A stretch of 64,000 bases of DNA from contig NZ_KE386791.1 in the NCBI RefSeq assembly GCF_000428725.1, positions 416,208 to 480,207 on the forward strand, written 5' to 3'. Position 1 is the first letter of the stretch. The number at the start of each line of letters is the position of its first letter. The stretch comes from Psychromonas aquimarina ATCC BAA-1526. Its GTDB lineage: Bacteria > Pseudomonadota > Gammaproteobacteria > Enterobacterales > Psychromonadaceae. Below the pieces are notes generated by a model. That model made no database searches, was not told the DNA's origin, and was given only the letters and a program-made list of their open reading frames with translations. The position numbers were made by a program, and so were the translations under genes. Below are positions 43,058 to 52,475 of the stretch, piece by piece.

Positions 43058-44032
43058 ATGAAAAGGAATTATCTATTACTTGCAGGGATTGCTCTTGGCT
43101 GCTCTGCGTACGCCAATGCTGCAGAAGGTCCTGCCGATAATCAAGGGCTAAGCGGTGAAATCAGTTTATTAGCCGCATTTAGCGGTGGAAAAAGTAACTT
43201 TAATACGGATCACGCGGTTAAAACAGGCGATTTAAACAGTGCAGGAGAATCAGATTCTGAGTTTATGCCGATCCCGTTAGGTCAGGTGCGCTATACCTTT
43301 GGAACGCAGCAGCTGTTTTTGGGTACATCTCGTGCAGATATTATTGAAGGGGTCGTTGCATTAGAACTTGGCTACGCATTTGAAGTTGGTGAGAATTCCA
43401 GGCTGTCTTTTTCATATTTACCTACCATTGTAAATGGTGAAACATGGGAAAACCCGTACCTTGTCAATAGTTCAAGAAAAACTACTGACGTATCCGGCAA
43501 TGCTTACCGTATACAATATGACAACGTTTTAGATACGGGGATAGATGCAGATTTTGCGTATTATGATAAAGAGATCGAGAATGAACAGTCCGGCAGTACT
43601 ACTGCTGAGCAGGAGCTGTTAAAACGCGGCGGCTCTGGATATTTAGTTCAGGTTTCCTATGGACGACCGGTCGGCCGGTCAACTTTTATTATGCCTTCAC
43701 TTGAATATCAGAGATATTCAGCAGACGGTAAAGCAATGTCCTATGACAGGTATGGTTTTAGCCTTACTGGAATGCATAGTTTTGGAAACCATCATTTTTC
43801 ATTAAACGGCGGTTATTCAAAAACAAAATACGATGCTGAAAATCCAATCTTTAACCAGACCCAGGAAAACTCAATTTACAGTGTGATGTTTGCCTACGAA
43901 TACAGCAGTTTTATGGGCTGGGAAAATTTAGGCTTTAATGTGCTTAGCGGCTATGAAACAACCAGTTCTAATATTACATTTTATGATGAAAGCGAATATA
44001 TAACGGGTATTGGTGTAACATACTTTTTCTAG
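43058..44032 (+). CDS. DUF2860 outer-membrane beta-barrel protein
   Basis: A protein of 324 aa with a signal peptide (MKRNYLLLAGIALGCSAYANA). The mature protein has alternating amphipathic strands and ends in aromatic GVTYFF, the terminal-Phe outer-membrane signature. GLSGEISLLAAFSGGKSNF at the start and LGYAFEVGENSRLSFSYLPT are typical of DUF2860 proteins of Vibrio-type bacteria. The function is unknown; it is likely a monomeric barrel. It stands alone, with the MITE-like repeat upstream. Confidence 0.85.
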   Translation: MKRNYLLLAGIALGCSAYANAAEGPADNQGLSGEISLLAAFSGGKSNFNTDHAVKTGDLNSAGESDSEFMPIPLGQVRYTFGTQQLFLGTSRADIIEGVVALELGYAFEVGENSRLSFSYLPTIVNGETWENPYLVNSSRKTTDVSGNAYRIQYDNVLDTGIDADFAYYDKEIENEQSGSTTAEQELLKRGGSGYLVQVSYGRPVGRSTFIMPSLEYQRYSADGKAMSYDRYGFSLTGMHSFGNHHFSLNGGYSKTKYDAENPIFNQTQENSIYSVMFAYEYSSFMGWENLGFNVLSGYETTSSNITFYDESEYITGIGVTYFF

Positions 44033-44038
44033 GGTAAA

Positions 44039-44090
44039 CAGCATGGTGATTCAATATACTTGCTTCTGCAAAAATCAAAACACCATGCTG
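44039..44090. repeat. 10-bp perfect inverted repeat
   Basis: CAGCATGGTG and CACCATGCTG enclose a 32-nt spacer just after the DUF2860 gene. There is no strong T run on either side, so it is only a candidate terminator. Confidence 0.5.
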
Positions 44091-44170
44091 AAAACAATGT
44101 GCACAGATAAACTGTATTTAGGCGACTTAGAAATAATTCCAGCGAAGAATATCGACAGCCTCTATTAATT

Positions 44171-44314
44171 CTACTTTTTACACTTATTCTGCACATTTAA
44201 GTGCGCTTGATATTTCTTAGCAATCCACTGATGTAAGGGAAGCCCTGTGTTCTTCTTTAGCAAATACGCAATACCTGCCAAGACTAATATACCTATAACA
44301 GCTGCCATGATCAT
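44171..44314 (-). CDS. Small membrane protein, 47 aa
   Basis: GGAGAA precedes two in-frame ATGs (44314 and 44308). The product begins with one transmembrane helix (MIMAAVIGILVLAGIAYLL) and continues with a basic, amphipathic tail (KKNTGLPLHQWIAKKY), ending KCKK. The helix plus basic tail, start site and stop make this a credible small gene. No family is recognised. It lies on the same strand as the MFS gene, downstream of that gene's terminator, so it probably has its own promoter. Confidence 0.55.
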   Translation of the reverse strand: MIMAAVIGILVLAGIAYLLKKNTGLPLHQWIAKKYQAHLNVQNKCKK

Positions 44315-44333
44315 TTCTCCATGAAGTAAAAAT

Positions 44334-44363
44334 AAAGACGATATTTTTTAGAGTATCGCCTTT
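44334..44363 (-). terminator. Terminator of the MFS gene
   Basis: On the minus strand AAAGGCGATA pairs with TATCGTCTTT (one G-T pair) and is followed by ATTTTTAC. Confidence 0.7.
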
Positions 44364-44371
44364 ATGATGGA

Positions 44372-45562
44372 TTAAGCAGTTTGCATCTTAAGTGCCTGAG
44401 ATTCTGCTTTCTTATCTAATGCGCCGCTAAAGCGTGTTAACACAAGAGCAAGCAACACCACAATCGCGCCAATCCAAGGTGTGTTCATAAGTCCAGCTTC
44501 TGCTACGATTAAACCGCCCCCCCAGGCACCAAGTGCAATGCCTACGTTAAATGCTGCAATATTAAGACCAGAGGCCACATCAACTGCATCCGGAGTGTGC
44601 TTTTCTGCTAGTTTGACTACATAAACCTGTAAACCCGGCACATTACCGAAGGCAAATGCTCCCCAAATTAAGATAGTTGCAGCCGCTGCAATTGGGTTAA
44701 CCGCGGTGAAATTGAACACCAGCAGCACCGCGGCAAGGCCTGCAAAAATAATGGAGAGTGCTTTAATCGGGCCCATTTTATCACTCATTTTCCCGCCCCA
44801 GACATTACCTATTGCAACCGAAACGCCATAAACCAACATGATCAGACTGACAGCGCTGGTATCAAAACCTGAAACCTGTTCCAGGATAGGTGCTAAATAA
44901 GTAAAGGCGATGAATGAGCCGCCGTAACCAATTGCTGTAATTGCGTAGACCAGCAGTAAGCGAGGCTCGGCAAGTACTTTAAACTGCGCTGAAATTTTGC
45001 TCGCAGGCGCCTGCTTTAAGTTATTTGGTACTAACAGCGCACTGCCAATAAGAGCAATCAAACCGAGCAGCGCCACAATTAAAAAAGCTGCCTGCCAGCC
45101 GAATGTTTGACCAATGTAAGTGCCCAGCGGCACACCCGTTACCAGTGCCACGGTTAGCCCGGTAAACATAGTCGCAATAGCGCTGCCTGCTTTTTCCTTT
45201 GAAACTAACCCGGTTGCAATGGTTGAACCTATGGAGAAAAATACACCATGTGCCAGACCCGTTAATATACGTGCGGCAATCAGTGTGTCATAACTCGGTG
45301 CTTGCCATGCTAATAAGTTACCGGCAACAAAAAGTGCCATAACCGCCAGTAAAACATGTTTTCGATTCCACTTACCTGTTAACGCCGTTAATACCGGTGC
45401 GCCAATGGCAACACCAAGTGCATAAAGACTGACTAACAGTCCGGCGGAAGGCAGTGATACGTTTAAATCCTGGGCCATGGTCGGGATTAAACCGACAATG
45501 ACAAATTCAGTGGTTCCGATAGCAAAGGCGCTGAGCGTCAATGCGAGTAATGCTAAAGGCAT
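44372..45562 (-). CDS. MFS transporter, DHA1/sugar-efflux type
   Basis: A 396-aa protein from ATG 45562 (GAGGGA upstream; the longer frame adds 13 codons). Twelve transmembrane helices are expected. The start PLALLALTLSAFAIGTTEFVIVGLIP is characteristic of the AraJ/YdhP/NepI family, and the loop 2-3 motif appears as GKWNRKHVLL. GKMSDKMGPIKAL is the equivalent loop in the second half. It probably exports a sugar, nucleoside or drug. It is divergent from the LysR gene at 45723, its likely regulator. Confidence 0.9.
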   Translation of the reverse strand: MPLALLALTLSAFAIGTTEFVIVGLIPTMAQDLNVSLPSAGLLVSLYALGVAIGAPVLTALTGKWNRKHVLLAVMALFVAGNLLAWQAPSYDTLIAARILTGLAHGVFFSIGSTIATGLVSKEKAGSAIATMFTGLTVALVTGVPLGTYIGQTFGWQAAFLIVALLGLIALIGSALLVPNNLKQAPASKISAQFKVLAEPRLLLVYAITAIGYGGSFIAFTYLAPILEQVSGFDTSAVSLIMLVYGVSVAIGNVWGGKMSDKMGPIKALSIIFAGLAAVLLVFNFTAVNPIAAAATILIWGAFAFGNVPGLQVYVVKLAEKHTPDAVDVASGLNIAAFNVGIALGAWGGGLIVAEAGLMNTPWIGAIVVLLALVLTRFSGALDKKAESQALKMQTA

Positions 45563-45722
45563 AATTTTTCCCTCTTTTTCTGTTTTAATATTGCAGCACA
45601 AGATGTGTTTTCGTTTGACGGGGGCATTATTGTGTTTTGTTAAGTTGTGAAAAACCGTACTATTAACAAATTACTTTTGTTAATATTGCAAAAATAAGTA
45701 TTAAGGTTGTAAGGAGGACTGC

Positions 45723-46604
45723 ATGCTGACCCGTTCTGATGATTTAGAAATCTTACTTACCGTAGTCGACAGTGGTGGTTTTTCTGCTGCGGCTGATACG
45801 TTAGATATTCAGGTCGCCCGAGTGTCTCGTGCGGTGAGCAAAATCGAAAAACAGCTTGGTGTCACTATTTTAAACCGCACCACAAGACGGATCGAGCTTA
45901 CCGATGAAGGACGGCAGTTTGTTGATTCTGTTCGTGTCGGGTTGTTACACATTCAGCAGGCAGAAGAAGAACTTGTCTCTCGCGGTGAGTTACCTGCAGG
46001 CAGATTGCGCATCGATGCGGCAAGCCCTTTTGTATTTCATCAACTTGTTCCTCTTATCCAGTCTTTTAAAAAAGCGTTCCCTGACATTCAATTAGAGCTC
46101 ACCTCTAATGAAGGTTTTGTGGATCTGTTAGAGAAAAGAACCGATCTGGCAGTCCGCATTGGTAAATTAACCGATTCCACTTTACACGCCCGTCCGTTAG
46201 GAAAAAGTCTGCTGTATATGGTCTCCTCTCCTGAGTATCTGGCCAAAAGAGGTGTACCAAAACAGATGAGTGATTTATCTAAGCATCAGCTAATTGGTTT
46301 TACGGGAGCAAAAGTATTAAACAGCTGGCCATTAGCCGGAATTGATTATATTGAACCGAGCTTGACAGCCAGTAATGGAGAAACGGTGCGTCAACTTGCA
46401 CTCACTGGCAACGGCATTGCCTGCTTATCCGGTTTTATGGTCAATGAAGATATTGCGGCAGGAAGGTTAGTCCCGCTATTAGAGCAGGAAAAACTGACCA
46501 ATACAGGTCGTGAGCAGATCAATGCCGTTTTTTATAAGTCTTCTTCTGTTGCACGACGTATATCGGCATTTATTGATTTTATTCAGCCAAAGCTGTCTTT
46601 GTAA
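45723..46604 (+). CDS. LysR-type regulator of the MFS gene
   Basis: A 293-aa protein. The HTH is VVDSGGFSAAADTLDIQVA with the recognition helix RVSRAVSKIEKQLGVTILNR. The effector domain starts near GRLRIDAASPFVFHQLVPL, in the CrgA/YafC subgroup. The 160-bp spacer to the divergent MFS gene should contain both promoters and the binding site. The strong start has AGGAGG a few bases before ATG. Confidence 0.9.
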   Translation: MLTRSDDLEILLTVVDSGGFSAAADTLDIQVARVSRAVSKIEKQLGVTILNRTTRRIELTDEGRQFVDSVRVGLLHIQQAEEELVSRGELPAGRLRIDAASPFVFHQLVPLIQSFKKAFPDIQLELTSNEGFVDLLEKRTDLAVRIGKLTDSTLHARPLGKSLLYMVSSPEYLAKRGVPKQMSDLSKHQLIGFTGAKVLNSWPLAGIDYIEPSLTASNGETVRQLALTGNGIACLSGFMVNEDIAAGRLVPLLEQEKLTNTGREQINAVFYKSSSVARRISAFIDFIQPKLSL

Positions 46605-46684
46605 AACTGACTATATAAGATGTTATATTCTCAGCAGCACGTAAAGGGAACATAGCGTTCATTTTCAGCTATTAAAAATTTAAA

Positions 46685-46996
46685 TTACTTCACCCGGATC
46701 AAACTATGCAGACTGTTTTCCAGCTGTATTTTGATCGCTTGCGAGCAGCGCATTTTATCTACATTTTTAATCATTGCAGCCTGGTAACCTTGCAGCTCCA
46801 TCCATTGCATCGGACGGTCAAAACTGTCTTCGCTGACCAGAAACGTATCATTAAGCATACTGCTCTGCTGTCCTGAACTTTGCTGGATACTGACTATCCA
46901 GATACGCTCTTGAAACTGCTGAACCTCAGAACAAGCTTGCGTAAATTTATGCCAGTTTATCACCATCAAAGAAACGATTTTATTCATTATGTTCAT
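46685..46996 (-). CDS. Hypothetical protein, 103 aa
   Basis: I start at ATG 46996, preceded by AAGGAA. It begins MNIMNKIVSLMVINWHKFTQ and contains a strand-rich middle (ERIWIVSIQQSSGQQ) followed by RPMQWMELQGYQAAM. No signal peptide or membrane helix. The family is not recognised. It lies 19 bp downstream of the aldo-keto reductase gene and is likely co-transcribed. Confidence 0.5.
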   Translation of the reverse strand: MNIMNKIVSLMVINWHKFTQACSEVQQFQERIWIVSIQQSSGQQSSMLNDTFLVSEDSFDRPMQWMELQGYQAAMIKNVDKMRCSQAIKIQLENSLHSLIRVK

Positions 46997-47015
46997 TACA
47001 GCTTCCTTAGAACGC

Positions 47016-48008
47016 TTAAGGTAATTCATGACCGCGCGCACTTTCATATAACTGATACCACTCTTCACGCGTTAACTGAACCTGTTCGGCTTGAACGCAG
47101 GCCTTAATTCGTTCAAGGCTGGTCGTGCCAATAACAGGTTGAACACGTACCGGGTGGCGCATTAACCAGGCTAAAACAATAGCCTCAGTCGGAACATTAT
47201 ATTGCTCCGCCAGTTTAGACACTAATCTGCAGGTTGCCTGCACTGCTTTGCTTTCACCTGTCACATCACGTCCAGTGAACAACCCCTGAGCTAAACTTCC
47301 CCAAGCCTGGATCTGCACATTATGCTGGCGGCAGTATTCTAATTTTCCTGCTGTAAAGTTGATATCTCGGCCCTCAGGATTACCCGCCATAATACCTTCT
47401 TCTAACCAGTCTAATTTAGCCAGGCTGATTTCAATTTGATTGGCTACGAGCGGAGCGTCAAGCGCTGACTGTAGATAAGCCATTTGATGGTGATGCATAT
47501 TAGACACACCAAAGTGACGAACTTTTCCACTATTTTTTACCTGCAGAAGCGTGTCTGCAATCTCATCCAGCTCCATCAGCGGATCCGGGCGGTGAAGAAT
47601 CAAGGTGTCAATATACTCGGTATTTAAACGGGTCAGGATATTATCAACCGAAGCGCTTACCCATTGTTTAGAAAAGTCATAACGCTTAGGACCTGCATCA
47701 TCTTCAAAACGGATACCGCACTTTGACTGAATGTACATTTTTTCGCGTAATTCTGGCCGCTCAGTCAGTACCTGTCCGAACGCTTTTTCTGCTTTTCCCA
47801 GCGTGTAGATATCCGCATGATCAAATAAGTTAATACCTGCCTGTAAAGCGGTCTCAATCACCTGATGAGCTTGAATAATATTTTCTGGGGCAACCGGGTT
47901 TTGATCCCAATCACCACCAAGTCCCATACAGCCGTATGACAAGGCACTAACATTCGCTAAATACTGATTTAATGGAATCGGACGTTGTTTGCTCTGCATG
48001 TTTATCAT
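47016..48008 (-). CDS. Aldo/keto reductase (YdhF-like)
   Basis: A 330-aa (beta/alpha)8 NADPH reductase. Catalytic features: Asp in NLFDHADIY, Lys in IQSKCGI, His in TLILHRPDP. The phosphate-binding end includes GTTSLERIKACVQA, as in YdhF-type enzymes. It probably reduces a small carbonyl compound in the cytoplasm. AAAAGGA lies 8 nt before ATG. It is divergent from the LysR gene at 48186, its likely regulator. Confidence 0.9.
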   Translation of the reverse strand: MINMQSKQRPIPLNQYLANVSALSYGCMGLGGDWDQNPVAPENIIQAHQVIETALQAGINLFDHADIYTLGKAEKAFGQVLTERPELREKMYIQSKCGIRFEDDAGPKRYDFSKQWVSASVDNILTRLNTEYIDTLILHRPDPLMELDEIADTLLQVKNSGKVRHFGVSNMHHHQMAYLQSALDAPLVANQIEISLAKLDWLEEGIMAGNPEGRDINFTAGKLEYCRQHNVQIQAWGSLAQGLFTGRDVTGESKAVQATCRLVSKLAEQYNVPTEAIVLAWLMRHPVRVQPVIGTTSLERIKACVQAEQVQLTREEWYQLYESARGHELP

Positions 48009-48185
48009 TCGTTAGTCCTTTTAATATTGATCTGATGATTTTAATGAATGATATTGTAATGGGGAAAAGACAAAGTGGAAGAGCGTGAAAATGAAATCAT
48101 TGTTTGATATAAAGAACAATCACCGCTATTTTTAGTTATGGCGTAGAATATTAGTCTGAATTTCCCTTTATCTTGGATAAAAATC

Positions 48186-49058
48186 ATGCAGCAGCATAAA
48201 AAAATCGAGTGTTTAATGCTATTTGTCGAAACCGCTCAACAACTTAGTTTTACCAAAGCGGCACAGAACTTATCAATATCAAGAGGATATTTATCGGATC
48301 AGATAAAAAAGCTGGAAAAAGAGTTAAAGTGTTCATTGCTGCTGCGGACGACACGCAGTGTACGTTTAACCCCTGAGGGGGAGAAAATTCTCGCCCAGGG
48401 AATAAAAATAAAAACCACTATGCTGGACTTAGAACGCAATGTTCATCAGGAGCATAACGCTTTAACGGGGGCTTTACGGATCACTGCCCCTAAATTACTT
48501 ACCGAGCGCTTTCTATTAGATATCTGCCATGACTTTCAGAAACTGTATCCCGGCATACATTTTATTATCGACTCAAGTTATATCAATTACGATTTAAATC
48601 AGGACGATTTTGACCTGGCATTTCGTGCAACCCTGCACCCGCCGCAAAATATGGTGGCAAAAGAGTTATTTTCCTATCAGCACTGTTTATGTGCCTCTCC
48701 TGAATATTTGGCTGAATATGGCGTGCCGAAAAGTATCAAAGACCTGTCTGCACATTGCTGTTTATCAGCATTAGAGCCGCAGTTTTGGCCCTTGAAGTCT
48801 GCTGACACGGCTATCAAAGGCTGGTTAACTATTAATGACCATTATTTGCTGAAACAACAGGCGCTGGCAGGAAAAGGGATCATTCGCGTCGCCAGCTATT
48901 ATGTGGATAGAGAGCTAGAGCAAGGAACTCTGCAGAGTATATTAGAAGATGAGTATATTCATGGGCAGAGTATTTATCTGCTTTATCCGCAGCTGATTTA
49001 TCCTTCCGCAAAATTAAAAGTTTTTATTTCATTTGTTCAGGAAAGGCTTGCCTGTTGA
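48186..49058 (+). CDS. LysR-type regulator of the aldo/keto reductase gene
   Basis: A 290-aa protein with the HTH ETAQQLSFTKAAQNLSIS and the following DQIKKLEKELKCSLLLRTT. The effector domain begins near GALRITAPKLLTERF. It closely resembles the CrgA/DmlR group like the other two LysR genes, but is not a copy of them. The 178-bp gap before its start separates it from the divergent reductase gene. Confidence 0.88.
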   Translation: MQQHKKIECLMLFVETAQQLSFTKAAQNLSISRGYLSDQIKKLEKELKCSLLLRTTRSVRLTPEGEKILAQGIKIKTTMLDLERNVHQEHNALTGALRITAPKLLTERFLLDICHDFQKLYPGIHFIIDSSYINYDLNQDDFDLAFRATLHPPQNMVAKELFSYQHCLCASPEYLAEYGVPKSIKDLSAHCCLSALEPQFWPLKSADTAIKGWLTINDHYLLKQQALAGKGIIRVASYYVDRELEQGTLQSILEDEYIHGQSIYLLYPQLIYPSAKLKVFISFVQERLAC

Positions 49059-49109
49059 ATGGAAGGTGAGCAGATCCTGATGGCTCCCCATAACTACGCA
49101 AACAGTTTC

Positions 49110-49285
49110 AATGTGTTTGCGTCTGCAGATTGGTGCGGCTTGCCTTGCCCTACGGGCACTCGCTCAAAAAACAGTTCAGCGGTGCGCAATCGAAAAGGAG
49201 CTGCCGTTACCTTATGCTGTTCCTTGCTCTGCTATTCGATCCAGTGCCTGACAAAGCATCTTGAGGTAACATGGGTATAGGTATA
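49110..49285. mobile_element. Relic of the MITE-like element
   Basis: The end AGCATCTTGAGGTAACATGG then GTATA is the reverse complement of the left terminal repeat at 42731 with small changes. The interior (GCTTGCCTTGCCCTACGGGC) recalls that element, but the other terminal repeat is missing or degraded. It lies between the LysR gene and a binding-protein gene. Confidence 0.45.
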
Positions 49286-49308
49286 TATTTATATGCAAAG
49301 GATTTTAT

Positions 49309-50043
49309 ATGAAAATATATGCGCTTTTATTTTTACTCTTCTACAGCACATTATCTGCAGCTTCAGATAAGCGGGTTGTTGAGATGGCAACGGACACATG
49401 GCCGCCCTATTATGGTGCGGATCTTGAGAAGAATGGACCGCTGGTCGAAATTACCCGACGCACACTTAAAAATATAGGTTACGAATTATCGGTTGCTTTT
49501 ATTCCCTGGAAACGTGCAGTAGAGCATAGTAAAAAAGGAAAATACCAGGCCGTACTAGGCGGTTATTATAATAAACAGCGTACTAACTATTTCTGGTATT
49601 CGGATCCTATTGCCACAAGCAACCTAGTGTTATTTATGCATAAAAATAATAAATATAAATATAAAGAAATAACAGATCTTAATTACCTTGATGTCTGTGT
49701 TATCAACGGTTACTTTTACAGCGATGAATTCACCAATAATCCGCTAATTATTAAAATCAAATCAAACAGTTTAAAGCACTGTTTTGAAAGGCTCATTGCA
49801 CAGCGTGTGGATATAGTTATAGCAAATGAAGTTGTCGGTCTGCAGCTGCTTAACCAGGAATTCAGTCAGGATAAAGAACAGATTGTTACTGCTGAAAATG
49901 CATTAACTTTTAAGAATCTCTATATATTATGGACAAAAAAACAGCCTGAAAACTTTACCCTGAATATAGATTTCAATCGTGAACTTAGGAAATTAAAAGC
50001 AGCTGGTGAAGTCGATAAAATTTTTCAAGAACTGCTTTATTAA
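49309..50043 (+). CDS. Periplasmic solute-binding-like protein (SBP_bac_3)
   Basis: A protein of 244 aa with a signal peptide (MKIYALLFLLFYSTLSAAS) and the start of the SBP_bac_3 fold: VEMATDTWPPYYG, GPLVEITRRTLKNIGYELS, IPWKRAVEHSKKGKYQAV. It then runs through RTNYFWYSDPI. Orphan proteins of this kind in marine gammaproteobacteria are not paired with ABC permease genes and may be sensors or amino-acid scavengers. It overlaps by 4 bp (convergent) the next gene. Confidence 0.85.
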   Translation: MKIYALLFLLFYSTLSAASDKRVVEMATDTWPPYYGADLEKNGPLVEITRRTLKNIGYELSVAFIPWKRAVEHSKKGKYQAVLGGYYNKQRTNYFWYSDPIATSNLVLFMHKNNKYKYKEITDLNYLDVCVINGYFYSDEFTNNPLIIKIKSNSLKHCFERLIAQRVDIVIANEVVGLQLLNQEFSQDKEQIVTAENALTFKNLYILWTKKQPENFTLNIDFNRELRKLKAAGEVDKIFQELLY

Positions 50044-50363
50044 ATAAGGTTTTCTTCAAGTAGTTCAACAATTTTTTCTGTTGTTATCTGTTTAAAATCA
50101 TATTGCCCGAGCAGCGACAAATCTTCCCCGCCATTTTTCCCTATGCCGACACCCACGATATCGGGTTGTGAATCAAGAATAATAAATACCAGTTTTTTAT
50201 TCAGTGATGCGCTATCTATCGTTACAGCTTCGGAATTATTGCCAAGATTTCGCAGTGCCTGATCCATTAAACCTATGGTTGTAGAGATCTCTTTATAACG
50301 TTTCATAAACCGATCATTAGCTTGTACTGCCGTATTAAGTAGTTCCTTTATATTATTTTTCAT
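50040..50363 (-). CDS. Hypothetical protein, 107 aa
   Basis: No signal or transmembrane segment. An N-terminal helix (NNIKELLNTAVQANDRFMKR) is followed by a beta-rich part (LVFIILDSQPDIVGVGIGK). The family is not recognised. Its stop overlaps the convergent binding-protein gene by 4 bp, so there is no terminator between them. The promoter must lie in the 50 bp upstream. Confidence 0.5.
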   Translation of the reverse strand: MKNNIKELLNTAVQANDRFMKRYKEISTTIGLMDQALRNLGNNSEAVTIDSASLNKKLVFIILDSQPDIVGVGIGKNGGEDLSLLGQYDFKQITTEKIVELLEENLI

Positions 50364-50413
50364 TTTATTCCTTTATTATTTAATCGTATGCACGGCCTGA
50401 AAACTAATTAGAA

Positions 50414-50845
50414 TTAATAACCAACTCGCTTCCAAAAGTCAGCTTCGTTGTGCTTCTCTGGCTGGGAAATATGGAAAGTTTTATCAGCAATAATACGGTC
50501 ATTCAATTCAATGGTCATACGCCACTGTCCGCATTTATCTGCAATCGGCGCCCAGATAGTGTCGCCAAGATAAAAACTCCAGTCATTGTTCGTTACATGC
50601 ACCACGCCGTCAAACGGGGCGCGTAAATTCCCTGCATCATCAAGAATACCCGGATGATCAATACAGTAACGGATTTTACTGCCTCTGGCTTTTTTTATAT
50701 TAACAATAAAGCCGAATTCAATATCGATCTGTGCCGGAATATCCGTAGTAAATTCTTTTACCTGCGGAAGTTCTTTTGATTTTGACTGCCATTGTGAGTG
50801 AATGCCGTAGGTCAGCATTTTAATAACCGGCTTCTGTTTTGCCAT
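50414..50845 (-). CDS. DUF3859 domain protein
   Basis: A 143-aa soluble beta-rich protein: IKMLTYGIHSQWQSKSKELP, TDIPAQIDIEFGFIVNIKKARG, IRYCIDHPGILDDAGN and WRMTIELNDRIIADKTFHI, in the order of DUF3859. Its function is unknown. It is probably cytoplasmic or exported without a visible signal. It is transcribed on the same strand as the 107-aa gene downstream, 50 bp apart. Confidence 0.8.
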   Translation of the reverse strand: MAKQKPVIKMLTYGIHSQWQSKSKELPQVKEFTTDIPAQIDIEFGFIVNIKKARGSKIRYCIDHPGILDDAGNLRAPFDGVVHVTNNDWSFYLGDTIWAPIADKCGQWRMTIELNDRIIADKTFHISQPEKHNEADFWKRVGY

Positions 50846-50927
50846 CAGTAATTCAACTTAGTAGTTATTGTTTGTTAATTAGAATAGGAGTTCATTATAG
50901 TTAAAAACAACCGCTCGAAAAAGAATT

Positions 50928-51812
50928 TTACACAAGCACCCTTCTTCTTTTAGCTAACATGCTGCCGCCGACTCGGTAGAGTAATAATGACAATACAATC
51001 AGAATACAGCCTAGTAGTTTATTGACAGGCATAGCTTCATCGTACCAGAGAATGCTCAGGAGCATAATCCATAACGGCTCTAAAATCATGACAATAGCAG
51101 CCATTGCCGGCGTACTGTGTTTTTGACCCGTAGTCTGCATCACGTAACGTAAGCTGGTGGCAAACAAAACACTCATAGCGAACCAACCCCAGATACTGCT
51201 GTCGACTGCAGCCGGAACTGACTCGAATAACAGTGAAAACAACAGCCCCATTAAGCCGGTTACAAACAGCTGTAAACAGGCGAGCAGTAATGTCGGGATC
51301 CGCTGCGCATATTTACCGTTGAAATTAAAATGTACAGCTAAAACAACCGCCGCGGCACCAAACCACAGCTGGCTTGATGACTGCTGCCACTGCCCCTGAA
51401 GTGCTAATAAAAACAAGCCGGCAAGAGCAAAGGGAATTGACAACCAGAAGATCAGAGCCGGACGTCTATTAAACAGCGGCCATGCGATTAAAGGCGCCAG
51501 AAGCATAGATAAACTCATAATAAATGCCCCCTCAGCAAGCGTATCACTGACCGAAACAGCATAAACCCATAATAATAATGCACAGCCGAGCAGGATGCCG
51601 ACTCCCATCGCTTTAGCTATATCACTTTTTTTAGCAGCACCTAACGCCCTGTAACAAAAGGGTAACAGGCATAACGATGCCAAAAAGAAACGCAGGCCGA
51701 TAAAACTAAAAGGCGGTAACCCCTGAATAGATTCTTTAGAAAAAATCCATCCGGCTGCCGCTAATACAGTGGTGAAAACAAGCAGCAGATCAGCTTTACG
51801 GTTTGCTATCAT
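50928..51812 (-). CDS. EamA/DMT-family transporter
   Basis: A 294-aa protein with ten hydrophobic helices arranged as two EamA repeats. The first begins AAAGWIFSKESIQGLPPFSF and the second includes VVLAVHFNFNGKYAQRIPTL. LEPLWIMLLSILWYDEAM is the typical end of the second repeat (EP...E). It probably exports a metabolite or amino acid. Single gene, no recognised regulator. Confidence 0.88.
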   Translation of the reverse strand: MIANRKADLLLVFTTVLAAAGWIFSKESIQGLPPFSFIGLRFFLASLCLLPFCYRALGAAKKSDIAKAMGVGILLGCALLLWVYAVSVSDTLAEGAFIMSLSMLLAPLIAWPLFNRRPALIFWLSIPFALAGLFLLALQGQWQQSSSQLWFGAAAVVLAVHFNFNGKYAQRIPTLLLACLQLFVTGLMGLLFSLLFESVPAAVDSSIWGWFAMSVLFATSLRYVMQTTGQKHSTPAMAAIVMILEPLWIMLLSILWYDEAMPVNKLLGCILIVLSLLLYRVGGSMLAKRRRVLV

Positions 51813-51981
51813 AAGATTCCGAAAGGTAAATAAACATTAAAAACGGACTATAGCTTCTTTTGTAAGGCTTGTATGTGCTTAGAATGTAAAGAATGACAAA
51901 GAAGAAAATATCAGGCTAACGGATATAAATATTTCAAGATCAGCTGCCGGTATTATTTTCTGGCTGCTGCTTAAATTACCA

Positions 51982-52428
51982 TTATTCCTGCAGTATTAAA
52001 TATTTAATAAAGCATATTTTACTGCTCGAAATACAACCTTTATCCTGATAACCGGAAATTTGATAACCACTGGAAATCAGCATCTGCAGCATGGCAGGAA
52101 AGCGGTTCATTGATTTTACGCTGAGCGACTCATAACCCTTATCAGCAGCCCAGACCTCCTGTTTTTTGCGTAACTGTGTCGCGATCCCCTGCTTTCTATG
52201 CTCAGGGAGCACGCCGCCTAGCCAGCTGTAAAATTCTGTATGCGAAAGTTCATAACCGATTTTATAAGCAACCGGCTGCTTGTTATAGCTGGCAATAAGA
52301 ATCAAAGCATTTTTAGCGGCGAGTTTATCCATCATTTTTTCTGCCGTGTTTCTGCCGTCAAACTCTGGAATTTGACTGTCAACTTTTAAAACATCAGCGA
52401 TTGTGCCGATATGAAAATCATAATCCAT
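51982..52428 (-). CDS. GNAT family N-acetyltransferase
   Basis: A 148-aa protein with a GNAT core: IASYNKQPVAYKIGYEL, then LGGVLPEHRKQGIATQLRKKQ where R-x2-GIA-T supplies the acetyl-CoA loop, followed by YESLSVKSMNRFPAMLQML (the Asn of motif B) and a GYQISGYQ strand. The C-terminus is short. The substrate is unknown. It shares its strand with the ParB-like gene 47 bp upstream. Confidence 0.85.
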   Translation of the reverse strand: MDYDFHIGTIADVLKVDSQIPEFDGRNTAEKMMDKLAAKNALILIASYNKQPVAYKIGYELSHTEFYSWLGGVLPEHRKQGIATQLRKKQEVWAADKGYESLSVKSMNRFPAMLQMLISSGYQISGYQDKGCISSSKICFIKYLILQE

Positions 52429-52475
52429 TTCTTTTTACCTCATAAATATTATAAAAAACTGCAGTGTTTGTGGTT

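Noticed and set aside
49059-49280. 73-aa plus-strand frame directly after the LysR gene
   Set aside because: It lies across the MITE relic, and its translation has no motif or recognised similarity.
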